In this document: one piece after another, positions 13,101 through 23,540 of the stretch
Layout: each line of letters starts with the position of its first letter
Numbering within the stretch: the first letter of the stretch is position 1
Source: Mya arenaria
Lineage: Eukaryota > Mollusca > Bivalvia > Myida > Myidae
Direction: 5' to 3'
Assembly: GCF_026914265.1 (NCBI RefSeq)
Contig: NC_069132.1
Span: forward strand, 68,462,993 to 68,526,992
Length of the DNA stretch: 64,000 bases
Made by a program: the position numbers and the translations under genes
Notes under the pieces: generated by a model
Told to the model about the DNA's origin: nothing
The model's database searches: none
Seen by the model: the letters and a program-made list of their open reading frames with translations, nothing else

Positions 13101-13264
13101 TTGTGTCAGTGATCGAAGAATACTTGGGGGAGCATTTCAGCTCAAAGGCGGGGCGGTCCTGGGAGCGGGTGTTTCAGTATATCGGATCAAGAGTAATTGA
13201 AGGCATTGAAAGATGGCATAAGAACATGGACGTTGAAAAACAACTGGAACCCGATCAACACTGA
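6999..13264 (+). CDS. Globin, globin X-like, N-terminally acylated (4 exons)
   Basis: Four exons (6999-7150, 11002-11198, 12501-12550, 13085-13264) join in phase to give 192 residues. The protein begins Met-Gly-Cys, a site for N-myristoylation of Gly2 and palmitoylation of Cys3, as in membrane-bound globin X. Visible globin features are helix A Trp34, the CD region NGDLKRLFYKKL with a candidate CD1 Phe63, distal His90 in KLMSHGLVVMEALGAAVE, and proximal His122 in GERHVLYGV. Helices G and H follow (EMIPRLWPAIV..., SWERVFQYIG). Intron 1 splits the CG|G Arg codon at the conserved B12.2 position, and intron 3 (phase 0) is near the conserved G7.0 position. Intron 2 is additional. The expected role is haem and O2/NO binding at a membrane; activity is not shown by sequence. 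An in-frame ATG at 6960 would add 13 residues and bury the Gly-Cys motif, so 6999 is preferred. Confidence 0.9.
8027..8308. mobile_element. TIR MITE in globin intron 1
   Basis: The left arm CCATTTTAAATGAAACAAAG with GCAGTCTATGCCGCTT is mirrored by AAGCGGCGTAGACTGC and GTTTCATTTAAAATAGTGG on the right. A second inner pair (AACACTTCGACAAAC and GTTTGTCGAAGTGTTT) extends the pairing. No transposase. Structure seen directly; family unknown. Confidence 0.8.
8427..9180 (-). pseudogene. Degraded non-LTR retrotransposon ORF2 C-terminus
   Basis: In the antisense strand of globin intron 1, successive frames read YKYGFGFVWLNQE, then FKQRLVDCKRQN, then FRCSMHTLFIETGRHLSIER, LCRYC and DEFHVFFLC. This is the order of the C-terminal region after the RT domain in metazoan non-LTR elements: GFG-W motif, FKQR motif, then a Cys2...His-Cys knuckle. 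At least one stop (after DVLI) and frame changes break it, and the 5' EN/RT part is missing, so it is dead. A CAAGTCAAGTCAAATTTTAT sequence near 8363 may mark its 3' end. Confidence 0.75.
9181..11001 (+). other. Rest of globin intron 1, no gene seen
   Basis: I saw no further mobile-element protein or exon here. It ends with the polypyrimidine tract and acceptor ATTTCTTTCAG at 10991-11001. Confidence 0.6.
11002..11198 (+). CDS. Globin exon 2
   Basis: Encodes FFAQNGDLKRLFYKKL through SHGLVVMEALGAAVECLHD to LLLI. It contains distal His90 of helix E. The acceptor is TTTCAG and the donor GTAAGA. It enters with one base of the split Arg codon and leaves in phase 1 inside a Gly codon. Confidence 0.88.
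11199..12500 (+). other. Globin intron 2, no gene seen
   Basis: This 1.3-kb intron has a short TA-rich stretch near 11,910-11,935 and a C-rich stretch near 11,975. No coding or mobile element was recognised. It ends in TATATTTGCAG. Confidence 0.6.
12501..12550 (+). CDS. Globin exon 3
   Basis: A short exon of 50 bases encoding GVGERHVLYGVQREMIP. It contains proximal His122 (helix F8). Acceptor TTTGCAG, donor GTATGT, phase 0 exit at about the conserved G7.0 intron position. Confidence 0.88.
12576..12730. repeat. Possible short inverted-repeat element in globin intron 3
   Basis: CAGTCCCTAGATGTAC on the left is approximately mirrored by GTACCTCTAGGGACTAG on the right. The pairing is short and the interior is not recognisable, so this is a weak MITE candidate. 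Confidence 0.35.
13085..13264 (+). CDS. Globin exon 4 (terminal)
   Basis: Encodes RLWPAIVSVIEEYLGEHF through SWERVFQYIGSRVIEGIERW and a short hydrophilic tail ending EPDQH, then TGA at 13262-13264. This is the rest of helix G plus helix H. The acceptor is TTATTTTAAAG. Confidence 0.85.
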   Translation, partial: RLWPAIVSVIEEYLGEHFSSKAGRSWERVFQYIGSRVIEGIERWHKNMDVEKQLEPDQH

Positions 13265-13483
13265 TAAAGTTTCTGGTCTTTCATTACAAAACATAAGCAT
13301 TATAAATTGTGCAAGTACAATCGTTTGTTTCTGACATTTGAAGTGTAACTGTTGGCATTGTGGGATTGATTAAGAGTGTTTGAAAATACACAATATTGTG
13401 TCTCAACTCGAACGCTTTATTTAAATATTTAACCGTGTGTTATGAAACTATAAACGAACGAGGATTTTATTATAACATATATT

Positions 13484-14135
13484 TAAGCGTTAGAGTGATT
13501 AAAACCTTACATAAATTGAAGCGATGGAGAAATTAAAACACTACAGGGATTAAAGCGTTGGAGTGGTAAAAAACCTTACATATCATGAAGTGCCTGCGTT
13601 ATTTAAACACTACAGGGTTTGAAGCGTTCGATTGATCAAAACACTAAAGGGATTGAAGCGTTAGAGTTATTAAAACAATACAGGGATCGATGTGTTGGAG
13701 TTATTAAAACAATACAGGGATCGATGCGTTGGAGTTATTAAAACACTAAAGGGATCGATGCGTTGGAGTTATTAAAACACTAAAGGGATCGATGCGTTGG
13801 AGTTATTAAAACACTAAAGGGATCGATGCGTTGGAATTATTAAAACACTACAGGGATCGATGCGTTGGAGTTATTAAAACACTAAAGGGATCGATGCGTT
13901 GGAGTTATTAAAACACTACAGGGATCGATGCGTTGGAGTTATTAAAACAATACAGGGATTGAAGCGTTGGAGTTATTAAAATACTACATGGATTGAAGCG
14001 TTGGAGTTATTAAAATACTACATGGATTGAAGCGTTGGAGTTATTAAAATACTACATGGATTGAAGCGTTGGAGTTATTAAAACACTGCAGGTATTAAAG
14101 CTTTGGAATTATTTAAAACACTACAGGGATTGGAG
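13484..14135. repeat. 34-bp minisatellite downstream of globin
   Basis: The unit is approximately GGGATCGATGCGTTGGAG plus TTATTAAAACACTAAA, about 19 copies. They are diverged at the edges and nearly identical in the middle. Every unit contains ATTAAA, a variant poly(A) signal word. The array begins about 220 bp after the globin stop codon, where no AATAAA is seen. Confidence 0.9.
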
Positions 14136-14889
14136 AAAATGACTTTCTAAAAGCAATGATTGAGAAGGAGAAGTTCGCAATGAAAGTGTGTTTGTGCAAG
14201 AGGTGAAATTTCTTGCAATCTTACACTCATATAAAATTGTTTTCTTTTCATCATATGCTTTAATTGATATACATGTAAGCTATATTGAGTTATAGTTTTT
14301 CAAAAGCGCGTCAAACTCTTTGCGAACTTTACGACACTTCGGTTATTGTATTTGTGTCCCAACCCTGTTCGCGCTTGTGTCCAATCCGAATGTGCAGAGC
14401 GAACTTAAATTTCATAAAGGTGATATTAAAAGTGATATTTTTTACTGTTGGAAACTGTGAAATATCATTTTTATTTCTCGGATAAATCTGTGTAAACCAC
14501 TAGAAAGAATATAATAAATATTTTTTTTTAATAATGACAAAGTAGTTAGAAATCAAGATTATTTATTTAAATGGTAAAGCTCAACTAAATCTAAAAAACA
14601 TTCCTGTTAAAGTCGCATAAAATAATTCAAACTCGTTAATGTCAAATATTATCATGGTTTAAACATGCGTATAATTTACTTATACGTTTTTTAACAATTC
14701 TCACATTTATTTATGATTAATGTCTGATAATTTCATAGTTATTTACTAATGCCTTTTTTTAAACAACTCTTAGATTTTTTTACATTTATTAAATAGTTTG
14801 CTTTAATCAAATGTCTTGTACACTAGAAGAAGAAACATTTAAGGTATTTGATGTACAAAAAAGCTTAAAAAAGCACTTTTTTTTAAAGG
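14136..14889. other. Non-coding spacer, no gene seen
   Basis: AT-rich sequence between two minisatellites. An open stretch at 14285-14485 has no protein-like features. Confidence 0.55.
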
Positions 14890-15492
14890 TTGCTACTTAA
14901 AAGCACTATTAATCAAAGGCAGGTACTTAGTAGCACTGTTTATCAAAGGCAGATACTTAGTAGCACTGTTTATCAAAAACAAATACTTAGTAGCACTGTT
15001 TGACAAAGGCAGGTACTTAGTAGCACTGTTTATCAAAGACAGATACTTAGTAGCACTGTTTATCAAAAACAAATACTTAGTAGCACTGTTTGACAAAGGC
15101 AGGTACTTAGTAGCACTGTTTATCAAAGGCAGGTACTTAGTAGCACTGTTTATCAAAGACAGGTACTTAGTAGCACTGTTTATCAAAGGCAGATACTTAG
15201 TAGCACTGTTTATAAAAGGCAGATACTTAGTAGCACTGTTTATCAAAGGCAGATACTTAGTAGCACTGTTTATCAAAGGCAGATACTTAGTAGCACTGTT
15301 TATCAAAGGCAGATACTTAGTAGCACTGTTTATCAAAAACAAATACTTAGTAGCACTGTTGGACAAAGGCAGGTACTTAGTAGCACTGTTTATCAAAGAC
15401 AGATACTTAGTAGCACTGTTTATCAAAGGCAGATACTTAGTAGCACTGTTTATCAAAGGCAGATACTTAGTAGCACTGTTTATCAAAGGAAG
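14890..15492. repeat. 30-bp minisatellite (about 20 copies)
   Basis: The unit is TTTATCAAAGGCAGATACTT plus AGTAGCACTG, with variants AAAAACAAA and GACAAAGG. Because 30 is a multiple of three and the unit has no stop in at least one frame on each strand, it is open on both strands. The minus frame would encode a decapeptide repeat (INSATKYLPL). I see no start context or flanking exon that makes this a gene. Confidence 0.92.
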
Positions 15493-16755
15493 TCACTTAC
15501 TTTGTATAAACGCAATAATTCTCATCACGTGCTTGGTCGAGCACGATTATTTCGTATACCATGTATTCTCAGGTTTGTTTTCAAATGTACCAATATTTGG
15601 TCTTATTGAATTAAAACACTTACTTTCCAGATATTCAGTGTGAATATAATCGAATGATTAACAGTGACAATTATACGTGAACATTGGTGGTAAATGCACA
15701 AACGAAAACTTATACTTTGTCTCGCTTCTGGCTTGTATATTTGTTTTTTTTTTGCAATATGTATGTAAAGAATTGTACTATTATTCTGTATAATTTGTGA
15801 ATGTTATACAAAGTATATGCGAAATTTTGTATTTACCATGTACATACAATTATCATACTCAAATGAATTATATGTGTTTCGACCATGTACTTTTGTATAA
15901 GTCTTAATAAATGTATTTTTGTTTTGTACATACTAAAATTAGTTGTCCGAAAAAGATAAAGCCATCAAAGACAGACAGAGAAACGGACCCGTATCAAAAA
16001 TATTAAATTAACGATCGTACTTGAATGAAAGCCATGCAGGCTACACCTATTTTAAAAAAAAATCATCCCTCAAAATTCATTTTCAAAAAACGCCATCTTC
16101 TTTCGCTTTCTGTTTTCAGAAAAGTAGGTCTGCTATAAAATAGAAGCAAACCTTTAAGGTATATACAAACACGTTTACATAACTGATATAACGGACAATT
16201 TGCTTTTTGCACAGTTCTAGTAATCCTCTCAAAAATTTGATGCCTTCGGAATCTTTTGCGATAGTTTATATACCAATAAAATGTAGAAAATGATTTTTCA
16301 ATTCTTTTCATAACTACATTTAAGAAGGATCGTTTCAAGAGTCTTAAATCCGCATGTGATCCCTTCATTTTGACCCAATTTTGCGTATTAGGTATGTTTG
16401 GCAAGCGGGATTCCACGTATAGAGCAAACTTGGTTTGGATTCCCTAAGAAACCAATCAAACATGAATGACTGCAAATATATTCTTGCATGTTAAAACATT
16501 CTGGCAACATTTTAAAAGAATACAACATACGGAAATTTTCTCGGGAAAGAACCCTCGCCCCCGGACAACAAATAAACCTTGAATGATTTGACTCTTGGGA
16601 AGTTGCCGGTTGAGAGTTCTCAAACCTTCAAATCTAGTTATCGCCACTGGCCATGTCGATTTAATATTAAAAAGAAATATGATCACATTAATAAGCGAAA
16701 AAAATAATTTAAAAGTTAATGGGTTCTTCAAGTTGGCACATCAATCAGCAATCGA
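15493..16755. other. Non-coding spacer, no gene seen
   Basis: AT-rich. Two minus-strand open stretches at 16063-16416 and 16456-16731 encode nothing I recognise and have no flanking splice structure that I could support. Confidence 0.5.
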
Positions 16756-18116
16756 AATTCATCTCGACATTAAAGTATCATTGTTATAACGGTCATCATT
16801 CATCTCGACATTCAAGTATCATTGTTATAACGGTCATCATTCATCTCGACATTCAAGTATCATTGTTATAACGGTCATCTCGACATTCAAATATCATTGT
16901 TATAACGGTCATCATTCTTCTCGACATTCAAGTATCATTGTTATAACGGTCATCATTCAGATTGACGTTCAAGTATTATTGTTATAACGGTCATCATTCA
17001 TCTCGACGTTCAAGTATTATTGTTATAACGGTCATCATTTAGATTGACGTTCAAGTATGATTGTTATAACGGTCATCAGTCATCTCGACATTCAAGTATC
17101 ATTGTTATAACGGTCATCATTCAGATTGACGTTCAAGTATTATTGTTATAACGGTCATCATTCAGATTGACGTTCAAATATTATTGTTATAACGGTCATA
17201 ATTCATTTCGACGTTCAAGTATCATTGTTATAACGGTCATCATTCAGATTGACGTTCAAGTATTATTGTTATAACGGTCATCAGTCATCTCGACATTCAA
17301 GTATCATTGTTATAACGGTCATCAGTCATCTCGACATTCAAGTATCATTGCTATAAAGGTCATAATTCTTCTCGACATTCTAGTATCATTGTTATAACGG
17401 TCATCAGTCATCTCGACTTTCAAGTATCATTGTTATAACGGTCATCATTCTTTTCGACATTTAAGTATCATTGTTATAACGGTCATCAGTCATCTCAACA
17501 TTCAAGTATCATTGTAATAACGGTCATCAGTCATCTCGACATTCAAGTATCATTGTTATAACGATCATCACTCATTTCGACATTCAAGTATCATTGTTAT
17601 AACGGTCATCAGTCCTCTCGACATTCAAGTATCATTGTTATACCGGTCATCAGTCCTCTCGACATTCAAGTATCATTGTTATACCGGTCATCAGTCCTCT
17701 CGACATTCACGTATCATTGTTATACCGGTCATCAGTCCTCTCGACATTCAAGTATCATTGTTATACCGGTCATCAGTCCTCTCGACATTCAATTATCATT
17801 GTTATAACGGTCATCAGTCCTCTCGACATTCAAGTATTATTGTTATAACGGTCATCAGTCATCTCGACATTCAAGTATCATTGTACTAACGGTCATAATT
17901 CATCTCGACATTCAAGTATCATTGTACTAACGGTCATAATTATTCTCGACATTCAAGTATCATTGTTATAACGGTCAGCATTCATCTCGACATTCAAGTA
18001 TTATTGTTATAACGATCATAATTCTTCTCGACATACAAGTATCATTGTTCTAACGGTCATTATTCATCTCGACATTCAAGTATTATTGTTATAACGGTCA
18101 TCATTCAGATTGACGT
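16756..18116. repeat. 41-bp minisatellite (over 30 copies)
   Basis: The unit is CATCATTCATCTCGACATTC plus AAGTATCATTGTTATAACGG and T. Shortened copies and a sub-variant (CAGATTGACGTTC) are present. GTTATAAC inside each unit is palindromic. The right end of the array is the left boundary of the duplicated RING2 block. The second copy of that block, at about 24,449, starts with a single remnant of the unit. Confidence 0.92.
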
Positions 18117-18659
18117 TCAGCTCGACACTCGAAGCGACAAAATCCGAATGTCCAGCTGGCAAGTCAGTCAGCTCGACAAAAACAGAATGTCGAGCTAGCC
18201 CGACAGCAAGCTCAGCCGTCGGTCTTTGGATTATTTGAAATCTTGTTAAAAAATACCTTATAAAATGGAATGAAAAGATGGATTTCACCAACACCGTTTG
18301 ATATTTTTCAACACGGTTTACGTTTAAGTGTTAGTACCTTCAAGCTCTTCAAGGTGTCCATTTATGTTGTTTTGTTACTTGAAGGTTCATGCATCTAAGG
18401 CATGGGGTAAAAACAGACTGAAACAGCTACATACAGGTGCACATGATTTTTAACACTGTAAACGGGTTAAGATACCACCTATGATGTAATGGTTTAATGT
18501 CATGGACATAACGATGGTGAAATTAGAGAATATTAAAATAACATATATCTGCTTGTTTGAACCTTTAATTATAAAATATAAAATAGCAAAACACGTCCAC
18601 AAAAAACATATTAAAGGTTCATCCAACATCGTCCATTTTGTTCACTTCCTACTCCTCAA

Positions 18660-18913
18660 TCATGTAGGAGTTTGAATTGGGGCAACAGTGTGTGGTTGAC
18701 GACACTTTAAATTTCCTCTATCGTCTGCTTTCTCCAAGCAAATAAAACAGAAGTGACGGTTACAGTTGACGCATCCCATGTTGTGGCAAGCATCTACGTG
18801 TTCGATAGCCTCTTTGCAATTCGGACAGGACCGGACTGAAGGCACATTTGAAACATTGCTGATCGTTTTCTTCTGACAGTTTTGCAGAATGGTGCTAAAC
18901 TCACTCATGTCAG
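18660..18913 (-). CDS. RING2 gene copy 1, exon 2
   Basis: Carries the whole zinc domain and the stop codon (TGA on the minus strand at 18660-18662). Acceptor ...TTTATTTGTTCAG. It enters with CT completing a Thr codon begun in exon 1. Confidence 0.75.
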
Positions 18914-19675
18914 CTGAACAAATAAACCATACACAGTATAAACATAAAATGTTCTGATTTTAAACAAGATCCTATTTTCAAGATCCAATATTTTATATTT
19001 GTTATGTTTCTTTGCGAATGTACTGGGTTTAACCGTAACATTTCTGCAGGAATTCCCAATCCGAAAATATCTGGCATGCAACCATTTCTGATTACGCAAA
19101 TGATCCTTAATCCGATGTTAGATAACATTCTATTCATAACCTTAAATGTTTCTTTTCACCTCTAGCTGTAGTTTGTGTTTTTTTACAAGGGACATAACTC
19201 TATCAGTTATAACGACAGAGCTATGGACCAAAAGTATTAAAAAATGTGCTTACCGACCCTATCTGGTTTTCACCTTAACCTAACCATGAATGCAGATACA
19301 TACTTCCACATATTAAATTAAATTAGACTGGCAAAATCATCATAATAACCGTTTCCTAGCTGACTAATAAAATCCCCTCTTAGTTTCGAAATAAAAATTG
19401 TAACTACTCAACACTATCAATTCGAAAAACACTATGCGTATTGCTAAGATGGCTCCCATGCACGAATTGACATACGTAACACGAGCTCTAACTTTCAAGG
19501 GAATATCTTGAATATTTTCCTTAGACCAAGGTTAAAATTTCTGACAACATAACTTCGTTAGTTCCTCAATTTAAAAATGAAATAGTGATATAACTAAGTC
19601 GAAACAAATGCTCCAAAAAGCAATAAAACATTTAAAACAGAAATGATATTTACTGTACAAATACTCACTATTCAT
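18660..19675 (-). CDS. RING2-only RBR-type zinc protein, copy 1
   Basis: Two exons: a 7-base coding exon (19669-19675, ATGAATA, donor GTGAGT) and 18660-18913 (acceptor TTGTTCAG). They join in phase to give 86 residues: MNTDMSEFSTILQN..., then RSCPNCKEAIEHVDACHNMG and CVNCNRHFCFICLEKADD, ending VAPIQTPT. The spacing C-x2-C-x9-C-x4-C-x2-C followed by F-C-x2-C is that of RING2 (catalytic domain) of RBR E3 ligases such as HOIP, ARIH1 and parkin. The Cys in VDAC sits at the position of the ubiquitin-thioester Cys. RING1 and IBR are absent. It may act as a stand-alone fragment, decoy or adaptor, or be the last part of a longer gene whose upstream exons I did not find. The conserved tiny first exon in all three copies argues for the two-exon model. 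Function is inferred. Confidence 0.65.
19669..19675 (-). CDS. RING2 gene copy 1, exon 1 coding part
   Basis: ATGAATA followed by donor GTGAGTATT. It encodes Met-Asn and the first base of Thr. The same exon-donor arrangement is kept at 26016-26022 and 27100-27106. Confidence 0.5.
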
Positions 19676-19699
19676 CGTTATGTCACAAGTAGTACGGTA

Positions 19700-20060
19700 T
19701 TATATATTTTTTAAATAACGGTGATGAACTTTTGCTTTAAATTTACGTTCGTTTAAAATGGTTTATAATCACTCTCCGAGCTGGTTTCCCAATATGTTTT
19801 TGTATGACCAGCCACCAACGTAATACAAATTCCCTTTTTCATTTTCGTTTTACTTTACTATGCAGTTAAAATGTATTTTTTGAAAAAGGTCACTAGGAGA
19901 TCTAATAAAAGTGCGATCCAATCAGCAATGAGTTAGAATGTAATTCTATATTTAGTCAGTGTGTATTTTTGAGTGTATTTTCTAAAAATGGTGCTCTAAT
20001 TGATTATGAGCGATAACGATTGTATTAAGGATCTTGCAAAACGAAAGTACATATTTCTTT
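19700..20060 (-). promoter_or_regulatory. Conserved upstream region of RING2 copy 1
   Basis: Upstream of the tiny first exon, blocks are conserved between all three copies or between copies 1 and 2. On the minus strand these include GGGAAACCAGCTCGGA and CTGATTGGATCGCAC (with an inverted CCAAT word, ATTGG). Promoter function is inferred only from conservation and position. Confidence 0.35.
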
Positions 20061-20268
20061 ATTTAGATAGCTGAACCTTTTAATTTCTGTATTATTATAA
20101 ATACGAAACAAAAAGCCAACTATATTATCTTAAACGGTTTTGTATTACTTCTTAATAAATATTTGACTTATTATATTTTCGTGAACACGAAAAGTAAAGA
20201 TTTACTCACTCGTTGAAATTTCTTGCAAATTAAACACTTTAACAAACGATTATTCTCTATATGGTTTA

Positions 20269-20841
20269 TTGGCGGACACGTGTTGACTGACTCCGAGTGT
20301 TTTGGCTGTGACTTAAATTTCTTCAAATATTTTACGTTTTCAAATCATTTGGAAGTAGAGAATAGCATATACCAGTCGCGTTTATTTTTAATAATGTTTT
20401 TCTTTATTTGTTCCCAGTTTTAGTACAATGATGCTTTTTATTATGAAACTCTATGATCACACAGTTTTAAACCTTTTAAGGCAGACTGTGTGTGAAGCTT
20501 TTGGTTTCTAACGATGACTGCATCGTATCTTTGAAAAGTATTTGCATTAGGTGCTCTGACTTGTTTCCCTCCGTCTGCAGATAGAGTTGGGATCTCTAAT
20601 CATTGAAGTACTTGGGGTTTACCTTTTCGTTTATTATTATTATTATTTGTTTTATTGATAAATTTCCTCAAGTTAATGCATACTTTGATAAGATTTATCT
20701 TTTTATCTTGTGCGTTTTATCTTTATTAAGAATTGTTGGTATAAGAGTGAGGTTTGTGCATATAAACTGGTTTAAACCTCCAGTAAATTTACATTTCACT
20801 GACGGTTCCAAGGCGGTACCTAACAATTCTTGATAAACATA

Positions 20842-20938
<97 letters not shown>

Positions 20939-21096
20939 GGTGCTGTTTGTAGAGTTGTGTGCTGTTCTATGTTTCTTGTTTGTGAATTTGTGTTCTATGT
21001 CTTTGGCGTTGCCCATTGCCACTAAACCGGGTTTTTGTTTAAACTTTTTGCTACTGAGCATGTTTCTGTAGCTTTTTGCATATATATTTATGTTTG
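20269..21096. other. Sequence present in copy 1 only, between duplicated blocks
   Basis: In copy 2 the duplicated block runs almost directly into sequence matching 21,097-21,240. About 830 bp here are therefore extra in copy 1 or lost from copy 2. The interval includes the TA array at 20845-20934. I see no coding capacity. Confidence 0.5.
20845..20934. repeat. (TA)n microsatellite, about 45 repeats
   Basis: An uninterrupted alternating AT run of about 90 bp. It is a likely site of length instability. Confidence 0.97.
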
Positions 21097-21584
21097 TTGA
21101 ATAACGTTAAGTGATATCGAGGATGTATCATCAACATGTTTGGCCAATATATAAATTGTTGTAGGATTCGTTTTACATTCTGTTTCGACTCTTTATTGAG
21201 AAAATATTCAAACTATTTTGAGGTGTAATAATTTGATATGATGAAGAAGAAAGTATATTCAAAAGAAATATACCACACGATACATATTTCTAATAGGCCA
21301 ACTTGACCGTGATCAAATTAATGTAATACAATGGGTTATGTACATGTAAGAAGGAATACAGTTTTTTAAATATAATAGTATTATCATCTTTCTCTATATA
21401 AGATAAGATATTATCATAATTAACATGGCCTATGTTCAAATTTATATCATAAATATGATCATAAGTAAAATTATCTTTGGCGAACAAATAAATGATTAAA
21501 CATATATACACACCATACTACAATAACTTTATCTTCATTCAGTATACCAATCTGATAATAATAGTACATTTAAAACCATATTCA

Positions 21585-21630
21585 CACACACACGCGCGCG
21601 CGCGCACGCAGGCACGCACGCACACACACG
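21585..21630. repeat. (CA)n/(CG)n compound microsatellite
   Basis: Alternating purine-pyrimidine tract CACACACACGCGCGCGCGCG followed by CACGCA repeats. It has Z-DNA-forming potential by composition. Confidence 0.9.
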
Positions 21631-22169
21631 TTAGAGTCCTGTAATAACTTACAGGTGAACACACATGTGTATGTGTTCGACCAACATGAAAGCAATTTAA
21701 CTCTCCCTTTTATTGGTCTCGATTTGGGAATGTGTCTTTCTTTTTTTAAAAGCATTAACGATATATACAGCTATTTTCTTTCAGAAATTAACATTATTAA
21801 ATGCACAGTTTTGAACATACTTGGAATTTCTCTGTAATATTTCTTGATATATGTATATCTTAAATCATTGTACAATATGCACTCAAATAAATGGTAATCG
21901 CCTTCTTACTTATTACATGTTGTGCATAACCGTTCTTCTCTTTGTTCGTTTCCTCATCGAACAGTCTCAATATCGAGCCGATGTGAAGACAGACGAAACT
22001 TTGTTAGTGCGTTACTATATCTCTGAATGTTTACATGGTTAAGATTTGATTGCATTTCAAAACATGCTTTATAAAATGTTGAGTTTTCTAACCTGCTGTG
22101 AATTAAAGTATCCTAAACCCGACACTGAAATACGCTAATAAATAATTATTATATTTTAGTAACCAACAC

Positions 22170-23540
22170 CCTGTGCTTTCCAAACGTCTTGAAAACCGAA
22201 ATTGCATAAACTATTTCTCACAACAATCACCTAGGTGTTTTACAACAACAAAAAAACAAGAAAGAAAAAACCCAACACCAACTTCATATCAAAAACCATA
22301 TTTATCAATTCAGACATTTAATAAAGGATTCTCCAGATGTAAATACAATTCCAAAATAAGAATAGCTTGGTACATTTTAAATTTCTGATTCAAAATAATA
22401 AAGATGTATATGTTTCACTAATCTTCCGCTATTTTTGAAAACAACACTGAGTATTTTCTTTATTAACATGAAAATTCCATCTTCTAGAGAATGTTTCTAA
22501 AATGTTAAGATTAGTTTGTTGTGTCTACACTGGGCTTAAATATTCCCTACAGTATGCCGGACATTGAGAAACTTTTAAACATTTCACCACTGTGCCTATA
22601 AAGTTTAACTTTTGTCTGAACACTGGTATATATGCACCTTTTTATATAATTTAAACCATACATTTGGCCTGGCCAGATAGTCGAAGGCTTTAGAATAATC
22701 AACAAATAAACGGAACAGCTGTTCACTCATGTTAAGAACATGATTAATCAAACTACGTTTAACAAATATATTGTCAGTAGTTCTCATTTTTTAAAACGAA
22801 AATGGACTTGAGCTTCCACATATATGTAATAAGTTTCAGCCCTTATTGTCAAATGTTCATTTATACATCTTGTAAACATTTTCCCTTATACACTTAACAA
22901 TATTATTCCTCTTTAATTCCTAAACTATGATTGACTATCATTATATACGCAAGAAATATCCATTACTCCATAATTCAGGTAAATGGCCTGAAAGAACTCA
23001 TTTACAACATTTGTAATTCTACTAACATCTTCGACAGTGAAAGGTACATCTAATAATTAAAATAATTCTCTTTTCGCTACCTAAATTGCTTTATTTAAAT
23101 ATATTTCATCTTCATCCGCCGGAAATTGTCTAGCATCTGGGTTATTAATCACTTTGAATTTTGATTATCCGTAAATGAATTTAAATATTTTTTTTAGGTG
23201 AGCTCAAAACATGATATGTACACCATAAGATATATTTTTTTATTTAATTTAGGGCCACCAGCCTAATTCGTTAACAATATAATTTATTTTATCTTTATTA
23301 ATGTTATCAATAAAAATATCGCTTTTATCATATTCCCATGACCTCGCTTTTTGGGGCGTGTCATGTTTGTCATTAACAACAATCTCATTACATTTAAAAC
23401 TAAACGTAACATTCACAGGACAATGAACATCAGAGTACATACAACAGAAATCATTGACACACAAATTTACAACATTCTCGAACAAAGTTGGACTACACAC
23501 AAAATAATCCACATTGCTAACATTTTTACAAGTCATACAA
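22170..23540 (-). pseudogene. Degraded non-LTR retrotransposon (endonuclease then RT)
   Basis: On the minus strand the order is as follows. 23536-23249 reads like the end of an APE-type endonuclease domain (VDYFVCSP..., with YSDVHCPV resembling the SDH-P motif). 22787-22605 carries FRLFVDYSKAFDYL, the RT Y-x-KAFD motif. Then come SPVQTQQTNLN-like remnants, ETFSRRWNFHVNKENTQCC (the WN-x-N-x-KT region of RT) and SYSYFGIVFTSGESF (the SYLG region). Stops and frame changes occur throughout, so it is inactive. It lies between copies 1 and 2 of the RING2 block. Confidence 0.8.

Larger units (their letters stand above)
18117..20268. repeat. Segmental duplication, copy 1 (carries a RING2 gene)
   Basis: This block aligns by eye, with high identity and small indels, to about 24,459-26,618. 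Shared landmarks in the same order are CCGAATGTCCAGCTGGC, CATATATCTGCTTGTTTGAA, the RING2 exon, ATGGCTCCCATGCACGAAT, CACTCTCCGAGCTGG and GTGCGATCCAATCAGCAA. The two ends diverge at 20,268 and 26,618. Confidence 0.9.

Noticed and set aside
14893..15486. Long minus-strand frame of a decapeptide repeat as a gene
   Set aside because: It is entirely a 30-bp minisatellite. No start context, signal or flanking exon supports it; kept only as a repeat with a low-interest note.
16063..16416. 117-residue minus-strand frame
   Set aside because: No recognisable motif, no splice context, and low-complexity basic composition typical of chance frames in AT-rich DNA.
21290..21511. Minus-strand frame as the 3' tail of the nearby retrotransposon
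   Set aside because: A weak resemblance to retrotransposon tails, but no knuckle motif, and it is separated by about 650 bp of unmatched sequence.
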